Source: Gammaproteobacteria bacterium (GTDB lineage Bacteria > Pseudomonadota > Gammaproteobacteria > Berkiellales > Berkiellaceae). From it: a DNA stretch of 64,000 nucleotides. The notes under the pieces are model-generated. The model did no database searches, had not been told where the DNA came from, and saw nothing but the letters and a program-made list of their open reading frames with translations. Positions 26,527 to 34,040 of the stretch are shown here, in pieces. A program made the position numbers and the translations under genes. Every line of letters starts with the position of its first letter. Position 1 is the first letter of the stretch. The stretch is taken from NCBI GenBank assembly GCA_016191245.1, contig JACPOY010000006.1, forward strand, positions 155,685 to 219,684, written 5' to 3'.

Positions 26527-26853
26527 TTAACCAAAATATGAATGATATTTGCTAATCAATGCATCTTGCATACCCTGGTTTGTTTCTAAAATATAAGCGC
26601 CAACCGCAAATGGCGCTGCAAGTGCTGCAACCGGCGTAAGCACTGAAGCCATTGTTCCCATTGCTGCTGTCAAGGGCGCAATACCTGCCATTCCTACCAT
26701 TGTTGTCATCGCTGAACAACCTGCGCCAACAAAACCTGAAGTGATTACGCTAATACTTCCTGCAACATATATCGTTGCAGCGGCGGCGACGATATCTTCT
26801 GCATAACCTGCACCACTGACCTTTTGTATTTCATTTGTTGCCAAACTTCTCAT
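26527..26853 (-). CDS. Microcin-like peptide precursor with double-glycine-type leader
   Basis: 108 residues from the ATG at 26853, which has GGAG 7 bases upstream. The N-terminus MRSLATNEIQKVSGAG closely follows the class II microcin/colicin V leader pattern (M-R-x-L-x-x-x-E-I/L-x-x-V-S-G-G/A), cleaved after GA or GG by peptidase-containing ABC exporters. The rest is a hydrophobic chain rich in Ala, Gly, Met and Thr with two or three potential membrane helices (about residues 20-45 and 50-85) and a short polar tail. No exporter or immunity gene is adjacent. Confidence 0.65.
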   Translation of the reverse strand: MRSLATNEIQKVSGAGYAEDIVAAAATIYVAGSISVITSGFVGAGCSAMTTMVGMAGIAPLTAAMGTMASVLTPVAALAAPFAVGAYILETNQGMQDALISKYHSYFG

Positions 26854-27024
26854 TGATAAACTCCACAATGTTAAAAAAACAATCTCAACAGGTGTTCGAC
26901 TATATCAATGTTAAATTTCAAACTCAACACAAGAAATATTATTTTTTCTGGTTTTTTCAGTATTTTTCAATATATTTTGATAAAGCACGAAAGGGGTGTT
27001 TGGCGGTAGGTCGGGAGATTTGAT

Positions 27025-27090
27025 AAATCCACCCGCAATCAGAATTGCGACCTCCTTTAATTCTAAAGGAGGCGGATGGCGCTTTGCGCC
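27025..27090. repeat. Palindromic element, family B, copy 1
   Basis: AAATCCACCCGC, ten variable bases, then GCGACCTCCTTTAATTC followed by TAAAGGAGG, i.e. a 9-bp hairpin CCTCCTTTA/TAAAGGAGG. The same arrangement occurs inverted at 51336-51393. Confidence 0.75.
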
Positions 27091-27146
27091 TAAGTATATT
27101 CTAAATTCTTCATGAGCATAGCGAATTTACCTCTCCCTTTGGAATC

Positions 27147-27283
27147 CTGAGGAATCGACACATAATTTAAAAGGTTTTTCTTATCCCCTCTCCCCTTGCG
27201 GGAGAGGGTTAGGGTGAGGGGTCTATAAATCTGGGACAAATTTACGTCTTTTAACTATTAAGATTTTTTCCACCCCTCATCCC
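27147..27283. repeat. 137-base dispersed repeat, copy 1
   Basis: Matches 63864-64000 over 137 bases with two visible substitutions. It includes the family A-type hairpin CCCTCTCCCCTTGCGGGAGAGGG and flanking unique-looking sequence (CTGGGACAAATTTACGTC), so it is more than a simple palindrome. Confidence 0.9.
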
Positions 27284-27331
27284 CGCTTTGGAATCAAAGG
27301 GAGAAGACGCTTTTAGCGGCAGAGGGATTTA
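27284..27331. repeat. Palindromic element, family B, diverged copy
   Basis: GCTTTGGAATCAAAGG followed by GCGGCAGAGGGATTT resembles the 51346 copy (CCTTTGGAATCAAAGG then GCGGGTGGATTT) but is more diverged. Confidence 0.55.
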
Positions 27332-28123
27332 TCTCAATCTCTCCTCTTCTTTCACTTCATCCCAAAATCTATCTAACTCTTCCAGTGTAAATGCATCCCA
27401 GGGTTTATCGGATGAAACGACTTTTGATTCCACGCCATTAAAACGGCGTTCGAACTTCTGATTAGCTTTTCGCAAAATACTCTCGGCATCGGTTTTTAAA
27501 TGCCTGGCCAAATTAGCGCAAACAAATAAAATATCGCCTAATTCTTCTTTCGCTTCTTCTATCTCATTTTCTTTGTATGAATGCTCAAACTCTTTGATTT
27601 CTTCTTGAATTTTATCTAAAACAAACTGAATGTGCGGCCAATCAAAACCAACGCGTGCGGCGCGTTCTTGTAGTTTTTGCGCGCGTGACAAAGCAGGTAA
27701 ATTTAATGCAACACCTGTTAAAACAAAATTTTTATCTTGGTGTTTTTCTTGACGTTCTTTCTCTTTAAGTGATTCCCACAAATCGTGATGATCTTCGGTT
27801 TTCATTGCATGGTCTTGAAAAACATGAGGATGGCGTTTGATTAATTTATCTTGTAACTGCCTGGCAACTGCTTCAAAATCAAACCAGCCTTTTTCTTTAC
27901 CCATTTGGCAGTAAAATAGAATCTGCAATAACAAATCCCCCACTTCAGATTTGATATCCTCTGGGGTACCATTTTCAATAGCATCTTGAACTTCATAAGC
28001 TTCTTCTAAAGTATGCGGCACAATAGATTCAAACGTTTGCGCTCTATCCCATGGACAACCGTTTTCAGAGCGCAAATTGGCCATCATTTCCAATAGTGCC
28101 TGCATTGGATTTTTAGTAGACAT
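27329..28123 (-). CDS. mazG: MazG, nucleoside triphosphate pyrophosphohydrolase
   Basis: Hydrolyses (d)NTPs to monophosphates and PPi and influences (p)ppGpp levels. 264 residues with two MazG domains. The first shows ENGCPWDRAQTFESI and TLEEAYEVQDAI with EVGDLLLQ; the second repeats the acidic helices EEIKEFE and EAKEELGDILF. It lies 3 bases after relA on the same strand, giving an rlmD-relA-mazG operon as in E. coli. Confidence 0.95.
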   Translation of the reverse strand: MSTKNPMQALLEMMANLRSENGCPWDRAQTFESIVPHTLEEAYEVQDAIENGTPEDIKSEVGDLLLQILFYCQMGKEKGWFDFEAVARQLQDKLIKRHPHVFQDHAMKTEDHHDLWESLKEKERQEKHQDKNFVLTGVALNLPALSRAQKLQERAARVGFDWPHIQFVLDKIQEEIKEFEHSYKENEIEEAKEELGDILFVCANLARHLKTDAESILRKANQKFERRFNGVESKVVSSDKPWDAFTLEELDRFWDEVKEEERLR

Positions 28124-28126
28124 GGT

Positions 28127-30313
28127 CTAATGATGCCCTTCTGAATGCAAACGATGCGCTTCCAACACATTAGGCAATTGCATAATTTTATTTAAAATGT
28201 TCACAAGTGTACCTAAATCAGCAATTTCTAAAGTTAACACTAACGTTGCAATATTATTATCTTTATTGGTAAGTGTGTTTACCGCTGTGACATTGGATCT
28301 CTCATTACTTAATATGGAGGTAATATCGCGCAATAAACCTTGCCTATCATAAGCACGAATACTGATATCAACAGGGTAGACATTCTTTCTGGTTTCGCCC
28401 CAATCCACTTGAATGATACGCTGCTCTTCTTCTGGCTTATTCAAAATATTAATACAATCTTGACGATGGATAGTAACCCCACGTCCTAAGGTAATATAGC
28501 CAACGATTCTGTCCCCTGGCAACGGTTTACAACAACGACCAAAATGACAAAGTAAATTACCCACACCCTGGATTGTAATATCGGATTGTTGAATTGAGGG
28601 GCGCGATATTGGAGTGATCTCTTCTTCAGGTACCTCTTGTTTTTGTAAAGCATTAATTACCTGAGAAATGCGCAAGTCTCCGCCCCCAATGGCAGCATAG
28701 AGATCATCTACCGTTTTGACCCCTAATCTGACTAAGATCTTACCCAATCCTGCTAGCTCTAAACCAATACGTTTAAATTCTTTTTCTAACATTTCTCGAC
28801 CTTGAGAAATATTTTGATCTCTTGCTTGGCGTTTAAACCAAGTATGAACCTTTGCGCGGGCACGAACGCTATTGAGATAACCTAAATTGGGATTCAACCA
28901 ATCTCTACTGGGTGAACCTTCTTTTACCGATAAAATATCAACCTGTTCACCTGATTTAAGTTGATAATTTAAAGGTACAATGGAGCCATTCACTTTGGCA
29001 CCACGACAACGATGACCTAAATCGGTATGAATATGATAGGCAAAATCTAATGGTGTAGACCCAAGAGGTAAATCAATGACATCCCCTTTAGGAGTAAATA
29101 TATAAACTCTATCTTCTAGTAATTCTTGTAATAATACCTCGCTTGCATCCTTATCTTGAGCCTGCTCGCTCCAATCAAGAATTTGACGCAAAGTATTTAA
29201 TTTCTTTTGATAAGAAGGATCTAATTTGCCGCCTTCTTTATATAACCAATGTGCTGCAACACCAAGTTCTGCTTCTTGATGCATATCAAAAGTACGTATT
29301 TGAATTTCTAGCGTTCTACCTTCAGGCCCTATCACGGCTGTATGTAAGCTGCGATAACCGTTTTCTTTAGGAGTGGCAATGTAATCATCAAATTCTTTGG
29401 GTATATGCTGCCATAATGAATGGACAATTCCTAATGCAGCATAGCAATCTCTGACTTGTGGAACCAATATCCGCACTGCTCTTACATCATAAATATCTTG
29501 AAAATCAAGATTCTTGCGGATCATTTTGCGCCAAATACTATAGATGTGTTTTACCCGACCCGTGACATCAGATTCAATATTTTCATTAGTCAACGCTTGT
29601 TTTATTTGCTCTATCACATTTTTGACATAAATTTCACGATCGAGTCGTTTCTCATCTAACAATTTTGCAATATGTTTATAAGCGTCGGGCTCAAGATAGC
29701 GAAAAGCGAAATCTTCTAATTCCCATTTTATTTGGCCAATTCCTAAACGATTGGCAAGCGGTGCATAGATATCTCGTGTTTCTAAAGCAAATTGATGTCG
29801 AATGTCATTGTCTAAAACAGCAGCAGCTCTCAGAGAAGTAATTCTTTCTGCCAGCTTGATTAAAACGACTCGAACATCTTCCACTACCGCCAGCAACATT
29901 TTGCGTAAATTATCATGATAATTTGCCGTATTGGGACTTTTGGTTTGCGGCGTGCGCGTAGTAATTTCAATGACACCTGCGACAAGCGTTGCAACTTCAT
30001 CACCTAAAGCTGATTTAATTTGGTCTAAACTCAGTTCACCGTAATGAGCAGGAAAGTAAACCATCGCAGCAAGCAATGTTTCAATATCTGGCTCTAATGT
30101 CGCTAACGTTTCAGCAGTGATTAATCCCTGACGTAAAGAAGATTCATTAACGCAAGTTAAATGATGCCCACCATGTTCTAAGTTCAATATGGCAGCTTTT
30201 AATAGTAATGCTTTTTCTTCTTTAGAACGTTGTTGGCTAATCCTGTCAACCCAGGTTTGAATATCGACGCTTCCATCTTGAGCTTTGGGAAGATCATCTC
30301 TTATCTTAACCAT
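28127..30313 (-). CDS. relA: RelA, (p)ppGpp synthetase
   Basis: Ribosome-associated stringent-response synthetase, 728 residues (E. coli 744). The N-terminal hydrolase-like region lacks the HD pair (AAMVYFPAHYGE in place of an HDxxED segment), which marks it as RelA and not SpoT. The synthetase domain holds DIYDVRAVRILV and ENGYRSLHTAV. The TGS domain (VYIFTPKGDVIDLPLGSTPLDFAY) starts at about residue 400, and an ACT domain ends the protein. In Legionella-like bacteria ppGpp acts upstream of LetA/LetS, so the signal would connect with the kinase gene at 52764. Confidence 0.95.
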   Translation of the reverse strand: MVKIRDDLPKAQDGSVDIQTWVDRISQQRSKEEKALLLKAAILNLEHGGHHLTCVNESSLRQGLITAETLATLEPDIETLLAAMVYFPAHYGELSLDQIKSALGDEVATLVAGVIEITTRTPQTKSPNTANYHDNLRKMLLAVVEDVRVVLIKLAERITSLRAAAVLDNDIRHQFALETRDIYAPLANRLGIGQIKWELEDFAFRYLEPDAYKHIAKLLDEKRLDREIYVKNVIEQIKQALTNENIESDVTGRVKHIYSIWRKMIRKNLDFQDIYDVRAVRILVPQVRDCYAALGIVHSLWQHIPKEFDDYIATPKENGYRSLHTAVIGPEGRTLEIQIRTFDMHQEAELGVAAHWLYKEGGKLDPSYQKKLNTLRQILDWSEQAQDKDASEVLLQELLEDRVYIFTPKGDVIDLPLGSTPLDFAYHIHTDLGHRCRGAKVNGSIVPLNYQLKSGEQVDILSVKEGSPSRDWLNPNLGYLNSVRARAKVHTWFKRQARDQNISQGREMLEKEFKRIGLELAGLGKILVRLGVKTVDDLYAAIGGGDLRISQVINALQKQEVPEEEITPISRPSIQQSDITIQGVGNLLCHFGRCCKPLPGDRIVGYITLGRGVTIHRQDCINILNKPEEEQRIIQVDWGETRKNVYPVDISIRAYDRQGLLRDITSILSNERSNVTAVNTLTNKDNNIATLVLTLEIADLGTLVNILNKIMQLPNVLEAHRLHSEGHH

Positions 30314-30331
30314 GTCAATTCCCTTTCGATG

Positions 30332-31660
30332 TTAGAGCTGAAACAATCCTATTGTTTCAACGTGAGCGGTATGTGGAAACATATCCATGACACCCACTTT
30401 TGCTAAATGATACCCATGTTGATGAACAAGTATAGCTGCATCTCTTGCAAAGGTTGCTGGATTACATGAAATATATAAAATCTCTTTAGCTTTAAATTGA
30501 GATATATTGGTAACTATTTCTTGTGCTCCGCAACGTGGCGGATCAAGAACAATTTTATCATAAGTTGTTTGAGCCCAAGCTTCACGACTAAAATCTTTAC
30601 TTAAATCAAAAGCATGAAAATCTACATTTTCAAGTTGGTTAAATTGAGCATTGGCTTTTGCCCTCGCTACCATTTGTTCTGTGCCTTCAATACCCACGAC
30701 GTGTTTAGCATAACGGGCAAAAGACAAACTGAAATTTCCTAATCCACAAAAAAGATCTAATATGGTTTCAGATTTTTTAGGATTTAAAAGCATAAGCGCT
30801 TGATTAATCATTTTTTGATTAATATCTTGATTCACTTGAGTAAAATCAAGTGGATGAAAGTAAAAAGTTAAATCCTGATCATGAAGTCGATAACAAAGAT
30901 CCATTCCCGTTGCAGGCCATATTTTGTGTACAGATTCCACACCTGCCGGTTGTAAATAAAGAGAAAAATGATAGGTCTGACAAAACGATGTCAAAGTCAT
31001 CACATCATTTTCGCTCAGAGGCTCTAAATGACGAAATACTAATGCAACTTCATCACCACCGATGGCAACTTCAATTTGCGGGATGGTTGTTTTGCCTTCA
31101 AGGGTGTTGATTATATCGCGAAGGGCACCAATACGGTTACCAACGCGCTCATCCAGTACACTGCAGCTATCAATCATCGCAATTTTATTATTGCCTTGCT
31201 CACGAAATCCCACTAATAAGGCATCTTTTTTATCGACAAATCGCACACCTAAACGTGCTTTTTGACGATATCCCTTAAAATTTCCTTCTAAGGGTGCAAG
31301 CCATGTTTTAGGGGTGACTTTAGATTGCTGTACCAGCAACTCTTCTAAAAATTTCTGTTTTTGTTTTATTTGCTCTGATGGCGCTAAATGTTGCATCTGA
31401 CAACCGCCACAAACACCAAAATGCTCGCATAACGGCTTAATACGTAAAGGAGAGGCTTGAATTACCTCAACAGTATTCGCTTCGCTGTACCTTGAAAAAA
31501 CACGTGTATATTTAGCACGAACGGTTTCACCTGGTAGCCCTCCAAACACAAAGACCACTTTATTATCAACACGGGCTATGCCTCTGCCATCGTGTCCTAA
31601 GCCAGTAACTTCAAGAGTGACGGGTTCTTGGGGAAGAGGTTTTCTACGTTTGGATGACAT
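30332..31660 (-). CDS. rlmD: RlmD, 23S rRNA m5U1939 methyltransferase
   Basis: SAM-dependent RNA (uracil-5) methyltransferase of 442 residues. An N-terminal TRAM domain (LEVTGLGHDGRGIAR) is followed by iron-sulfur cysteines in CEHFGVCGGCQMQH, the SAM motif DLFCGLGNFSL, and the catalytic segment DPPRCGAQE with LYISCNPATFARD. It heads the rlmD-relA-mazG unit, 18 bases before relA. Confidence 0.95.
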   Translation of the reverse strand: MSSKRRKPLPQEPVTLEVTGLGHDGRGIARVDNKVVFVFGGLPGETVRAKYTRVFSRYSEANTVEVIQASPLRIKPLCEHFGVCGGCQMQHLAPSEQIKQKQKFLEELLVQQSKVTPKTWLAPLEGNFKGYRQKARLGVRFVDKKDALLVGFREQGNNKIAMIDSCSVLDERVGNRIGALRDIINTLEGKTTIPQIEVAIGGDEVALVFRHLEPLSENDVMTLTSFCQTYHFSLYLQPAGVESVHKIWPATGMDLCYRLHDQDLTFYFHPLDFTQVNQDINQKMINQALMLLNPKKSETILDLFCGLGNFSLSFARYAKHVVGIEGTEQMVARAKANAQFNQLENVDFHAFDLSKDFSREAWAQTTYDKIVLDPPRCGAQEIVTNISQFKAKEILYISCNPATFARDAAILVHQHGYHLAKVGVMDMFPHTAHVETIGLFQL

Positions 31661-31703
31661 TGTAAATTCTACTACCTAGCAATTGTGTTTTCTGATCTAA
31701 GAT

Positions 31704-31774
31704 TCCCCCCCTCCCTAACCCTCCCCCGCAAGCGGGAGAGGGAATAAGAAATCAAAATTTTTCCGGAGGGGGCC
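31704..31774. repeat. Palindromic REP-like element, family A, copy with deleted second arm
   Basis: The first arm CCCTCCCTAACCCTCCCCC-GCAAGCGGGAGAGGG is intact at 31704-31742. After the spacer ending TTTTTCCG, only GAGGGGG of the second arm remains, compared with the full copy at 19648-19752. It lies between the exonuclease gene and rlmD. Confidence 0.75.
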
Positions 31775-31784
31775 AAAATTTCAC

Positions 31785-32576
31785 TTAAGCCGGTATTTTA
31801 GCATTGTTCGCTTCCCATGCCTCATGAAATTCCAGTAGATGAGCAGTTTGTGATTGGATTAATGTATTTTTTGTTAGTTCAATTTCATAATTGTACTTAT
31901 CCTGATTTAAAATTCCTCGAATAAATTGAAATCGAAGATAAATAAGGTAGGTGTTCAGCACATCCGTCTCACAGTAGTTGCGAATTGTGTCTATTTTACC
32001 CTCTAGGAATTGTTCTAAAACCTTATTGCCCGACATCCCCATTTTACCAGGCAAACCAAGCATCAGCGCCATTTCATCTAAACGCACAAATGCTTTTGGG
32101 CTAAATGCGGCAAGTGTATCCATTAAATCCAAATGACGAGCATGGTATCTACTTAGGTAGTTGTTCCACTTAAATGTAGGGTTATTTTCTCCAGTTTCCC
32201 AATAAAGTGGTGCAGCTATGCCATGATATAAAGCGCGATAGTGCAATACTGGTAGATCAAACTGCGAGCCATTCCAAGATACTAATGTCGGCATATACTT
32301 TTCAATACCAGCAAAAAATCGCTGAATAAGCTCTGCCTCACTTGAGTGTGTTTCTCCAAGCGACCAAACTTTCAAAGTATCCCCATGACGAAATATAGCG
32401 GAGATAGCGACTATTTTTTGTAAGTGGTGTTTAACAAAACCCTGCCCTGTCGCCTCTTTAACATGACTTATCATTGCGCTGCTAACAGATTCATCCGATA
32501 AATTCTCTAGTCCCAATAACTTTCGACCAGTCTCAACATCAGGGACGGTTTCAATATCAAATACAAATACATTCAT
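31785..32576 (-). CDS. PolB-like 3'-5' exonuclease
   Basis: 263-residue DEDDy exonuclease of the 'predicted 3'-5' exonuclease PolB-like' family. Exo I is FDIETVPD (residues 5-12), exo II lies in SWNGSQFDLPVL, and exo III is in YCETDVLNTYLIY near residue 210. The family resembles the proofreading domain of DNA polymerase B without a polymerase. It probably trims DNA or RNA ends; no pathway can be assigned. It is divergent from the transporter gene. Confidence 0.88.
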   Translation of the reverse strand: MNVFVFDIETVPDVETGRKLLGLENLSDESVSSAMISHVKEATGQGFVKHHLQKIVAISAIFRHGDTLKVWSLGETHSSEAELIQRFFAGIEKYMPTLVSWNGSQFDLPVLHYRALYHGIAAPLYWETGENNPTFKWNNYLSRYHARHLDLMDTLAAFSPKAFVRLDEMALMLGLPGKMGMSGNKVLEQFLEGKIDTIRNYCETDVLNTYLIYLRFQFIRGILNQDKYNYEIELTKNTLIQSQTAHLLEFHEAWEANNAKIPA

Positions 32577-32670
32577 AGTACTACCTTACTATTGATGTCA
32601 ACTCTTGTGGAAATTGGTATGAATACTATACCCTACGCAGATCTAATTAAATGATTAACGGTAGCATTAC

Positions 32671-34032
32671 ATGCTTGATAATCAAAGCAAGCAAAGTCGC
32701 AGTCTTTGGAGTTCACGATTTGCCTTCATTATGGTCACAGCGGGTGCAGCTGTTGGCCTTGGCAATATTTGGAAATTTCCTTACATGGCTGGCAACAATG
32801 GCGGCGGCGTTTTTGTACTTGCCTACCTATTTTTTATTTTATTAATTGGCATTCCAGCCATGATTGCTGAATTATTAATCGGCCGCAGGGGGCGTCAAAA
32901 TCCCGTTAGTACCTTAGCCACTTTAGCAATCGAAGCTAAGGCGAATCCTTCATGGCAAGGGTTGGGATGGCTGGGTGCAGTCACTCTACTATTAGTGTTA
33001 AGTTTTTATAGTGTGGTCGCCGGCTGGTCGGTAGCTTATTTATTTTATGCAATGAAAGGGATCTTTGTTAATGCCTCACCAGACACTATCGTAAATATCT
33101 GGCAAAACCTGCTCGCCTCTCCGCTTGAATTAACACTCTGGCATACCCTATTTATGTTTTTAACTATGGGAGTAGTTGCTCTTGGCGTGAATGCAGGGAT
33201 CGAGAGAGCTTCACGCTGGATGATGCCAGGTTTATTTTTAATCTTAATTTTGCTTGTAATATATGCTGCCATTGAAGGCAATTTTAAAGAAGGTATCAAT
33301 TTCTTATTTGCTTTTAGACCAGAAGATCTCACCTCACAGGCTGTCATTGATGCCTTAGGCCAAGCTTTCTTTTCCTTGGCCACGGGCGCAGGGTGCATTT
33401 TAATTTATGGCTCATACCTTTCAAAACAAACCAATATCGTTGAAACAGTAATGATCATCTCTGTATTAGATGTGTTAGTGGCTATTTTGTCTGGACTTGC
33501 CATTTTCCCCATTGTATTTTCTCATGGTTTGACACCTGAAAGCGGTCCTGGATTAATGTTTCATGTATTACCCATTGCTTTTAGCCATATGCCAGCCTCT
33601 ATCATTGTCGGCTCTTTGTTTTTTAGCTTATTATTATTTGCCGCTTGGACTTCATCAATCTCCATGGGCGAGCCTTTAGTTGCTCTATTACAAGAACGCT
33701 GGAAAATCTCTCGTCCACGAGGATCTTTATATATAGGTGCTTTGGCCTGGGTATTTGGTTTAGCTTCGGTGTTTTCATTTAACATCTGGCAGAATGTCAA
33801 AATCTTGGGACGTTGGGGAATTTTTCAAATATTAACAGATGTACCTACTAATATCTTATTACCTATTGGCGCCTTCTTATTCTGTATTTTTGCCGGCTGG
33901 GTAATGAAAGAGCCTAATGTACAGGAAGAGTTTGGTGGTGAATCGCCTTTCATCTATCTTGCCTGGCGCTTTAGCATTCGCTATATCGCGCCAGTTGGGA
34001 TATTAATTGTATTTATTGCTAATTTTATCTAA
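32671..34032 (+). CDS. Sodium-dependent transporter, NSS (SNF) family
   Basis: 453-residue inner-membrane symporter of the LeuT fold. The hallmark first helix is clear (AGAAVGLGNIWKFPYMAGNNGGG, starting near residue 27), with about eleven or twelve helices in all. Bacterial NSS proteins couple Na+ to uptake of amino acids such as tryptophan, leucine or tyrosine; the substrate is not predictable here. Amino-acid import fits a host-dependent life. It converges on the hydrolase gene with an 8-base gap. Confidence 0.92.
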   Translation: MLDNQSKQSRSLWSSRFAFIMVTAGAAVGLGNIWKFPYMAGNNGGGVFVLAYLFFILLIGIPAMIAELLIGRRGRQNPVSTLATLAIEAKANPSWQGLGWLGAVTLLLVLSFYSVVAGWSVAYLFYAMKGIFVNASPDTIVNIWQNLLASPLELTLWHTLFMFLTMGVVALGVNAGIERASRWMMPGLFLILILLVIYAAIEGNFKEGINFLFAFRPEDLTSQAVIDALGQAFFSLATGAGCILIYGSYLSKQTNIVETVMIISVLDVLVAILSGLAIFPIVFSHGLTPESGPGLMFHVLPIAFSHMPASIIVGSLFFSLLLFAAWTSSISMGEPLVALLQERWKISRPRGSLYIGALAWVFGLASVFSFNIWQNVKILGRWGIFQILTDVPTNILLPIGAFLFCIFAGWVMKEPNVQEEFGGESPFIYLAWRFSIRYIAPVGILIVFIANFI

Positions 34033-34040
34033 ATCACTAT

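Larger units (their letters stand above)
26854..27328. other. 475-base intergenic mosaic of repeats
   Basis: Between the microcin-like gene and mazG. The first about 170 bases are AT-rich with no recognised gene. From 27025 on, the region is built of palindromic repeat elements: family B at 27025-27090, part of a 137-base duplicated unit at 27147-27283 holding a family A hairpin, and a diverged family B copy at 27284-27331 that touches the mazG stop. Confidence 0.75.

Noticed and set aside
28127..30313. SpoT as an alternative for RelA
   Set aside because: The HD hydrolase residues are replaced (AAMVYFPAHYGE), and the rlmD-relA-mazG neighbourhood is that of relA.
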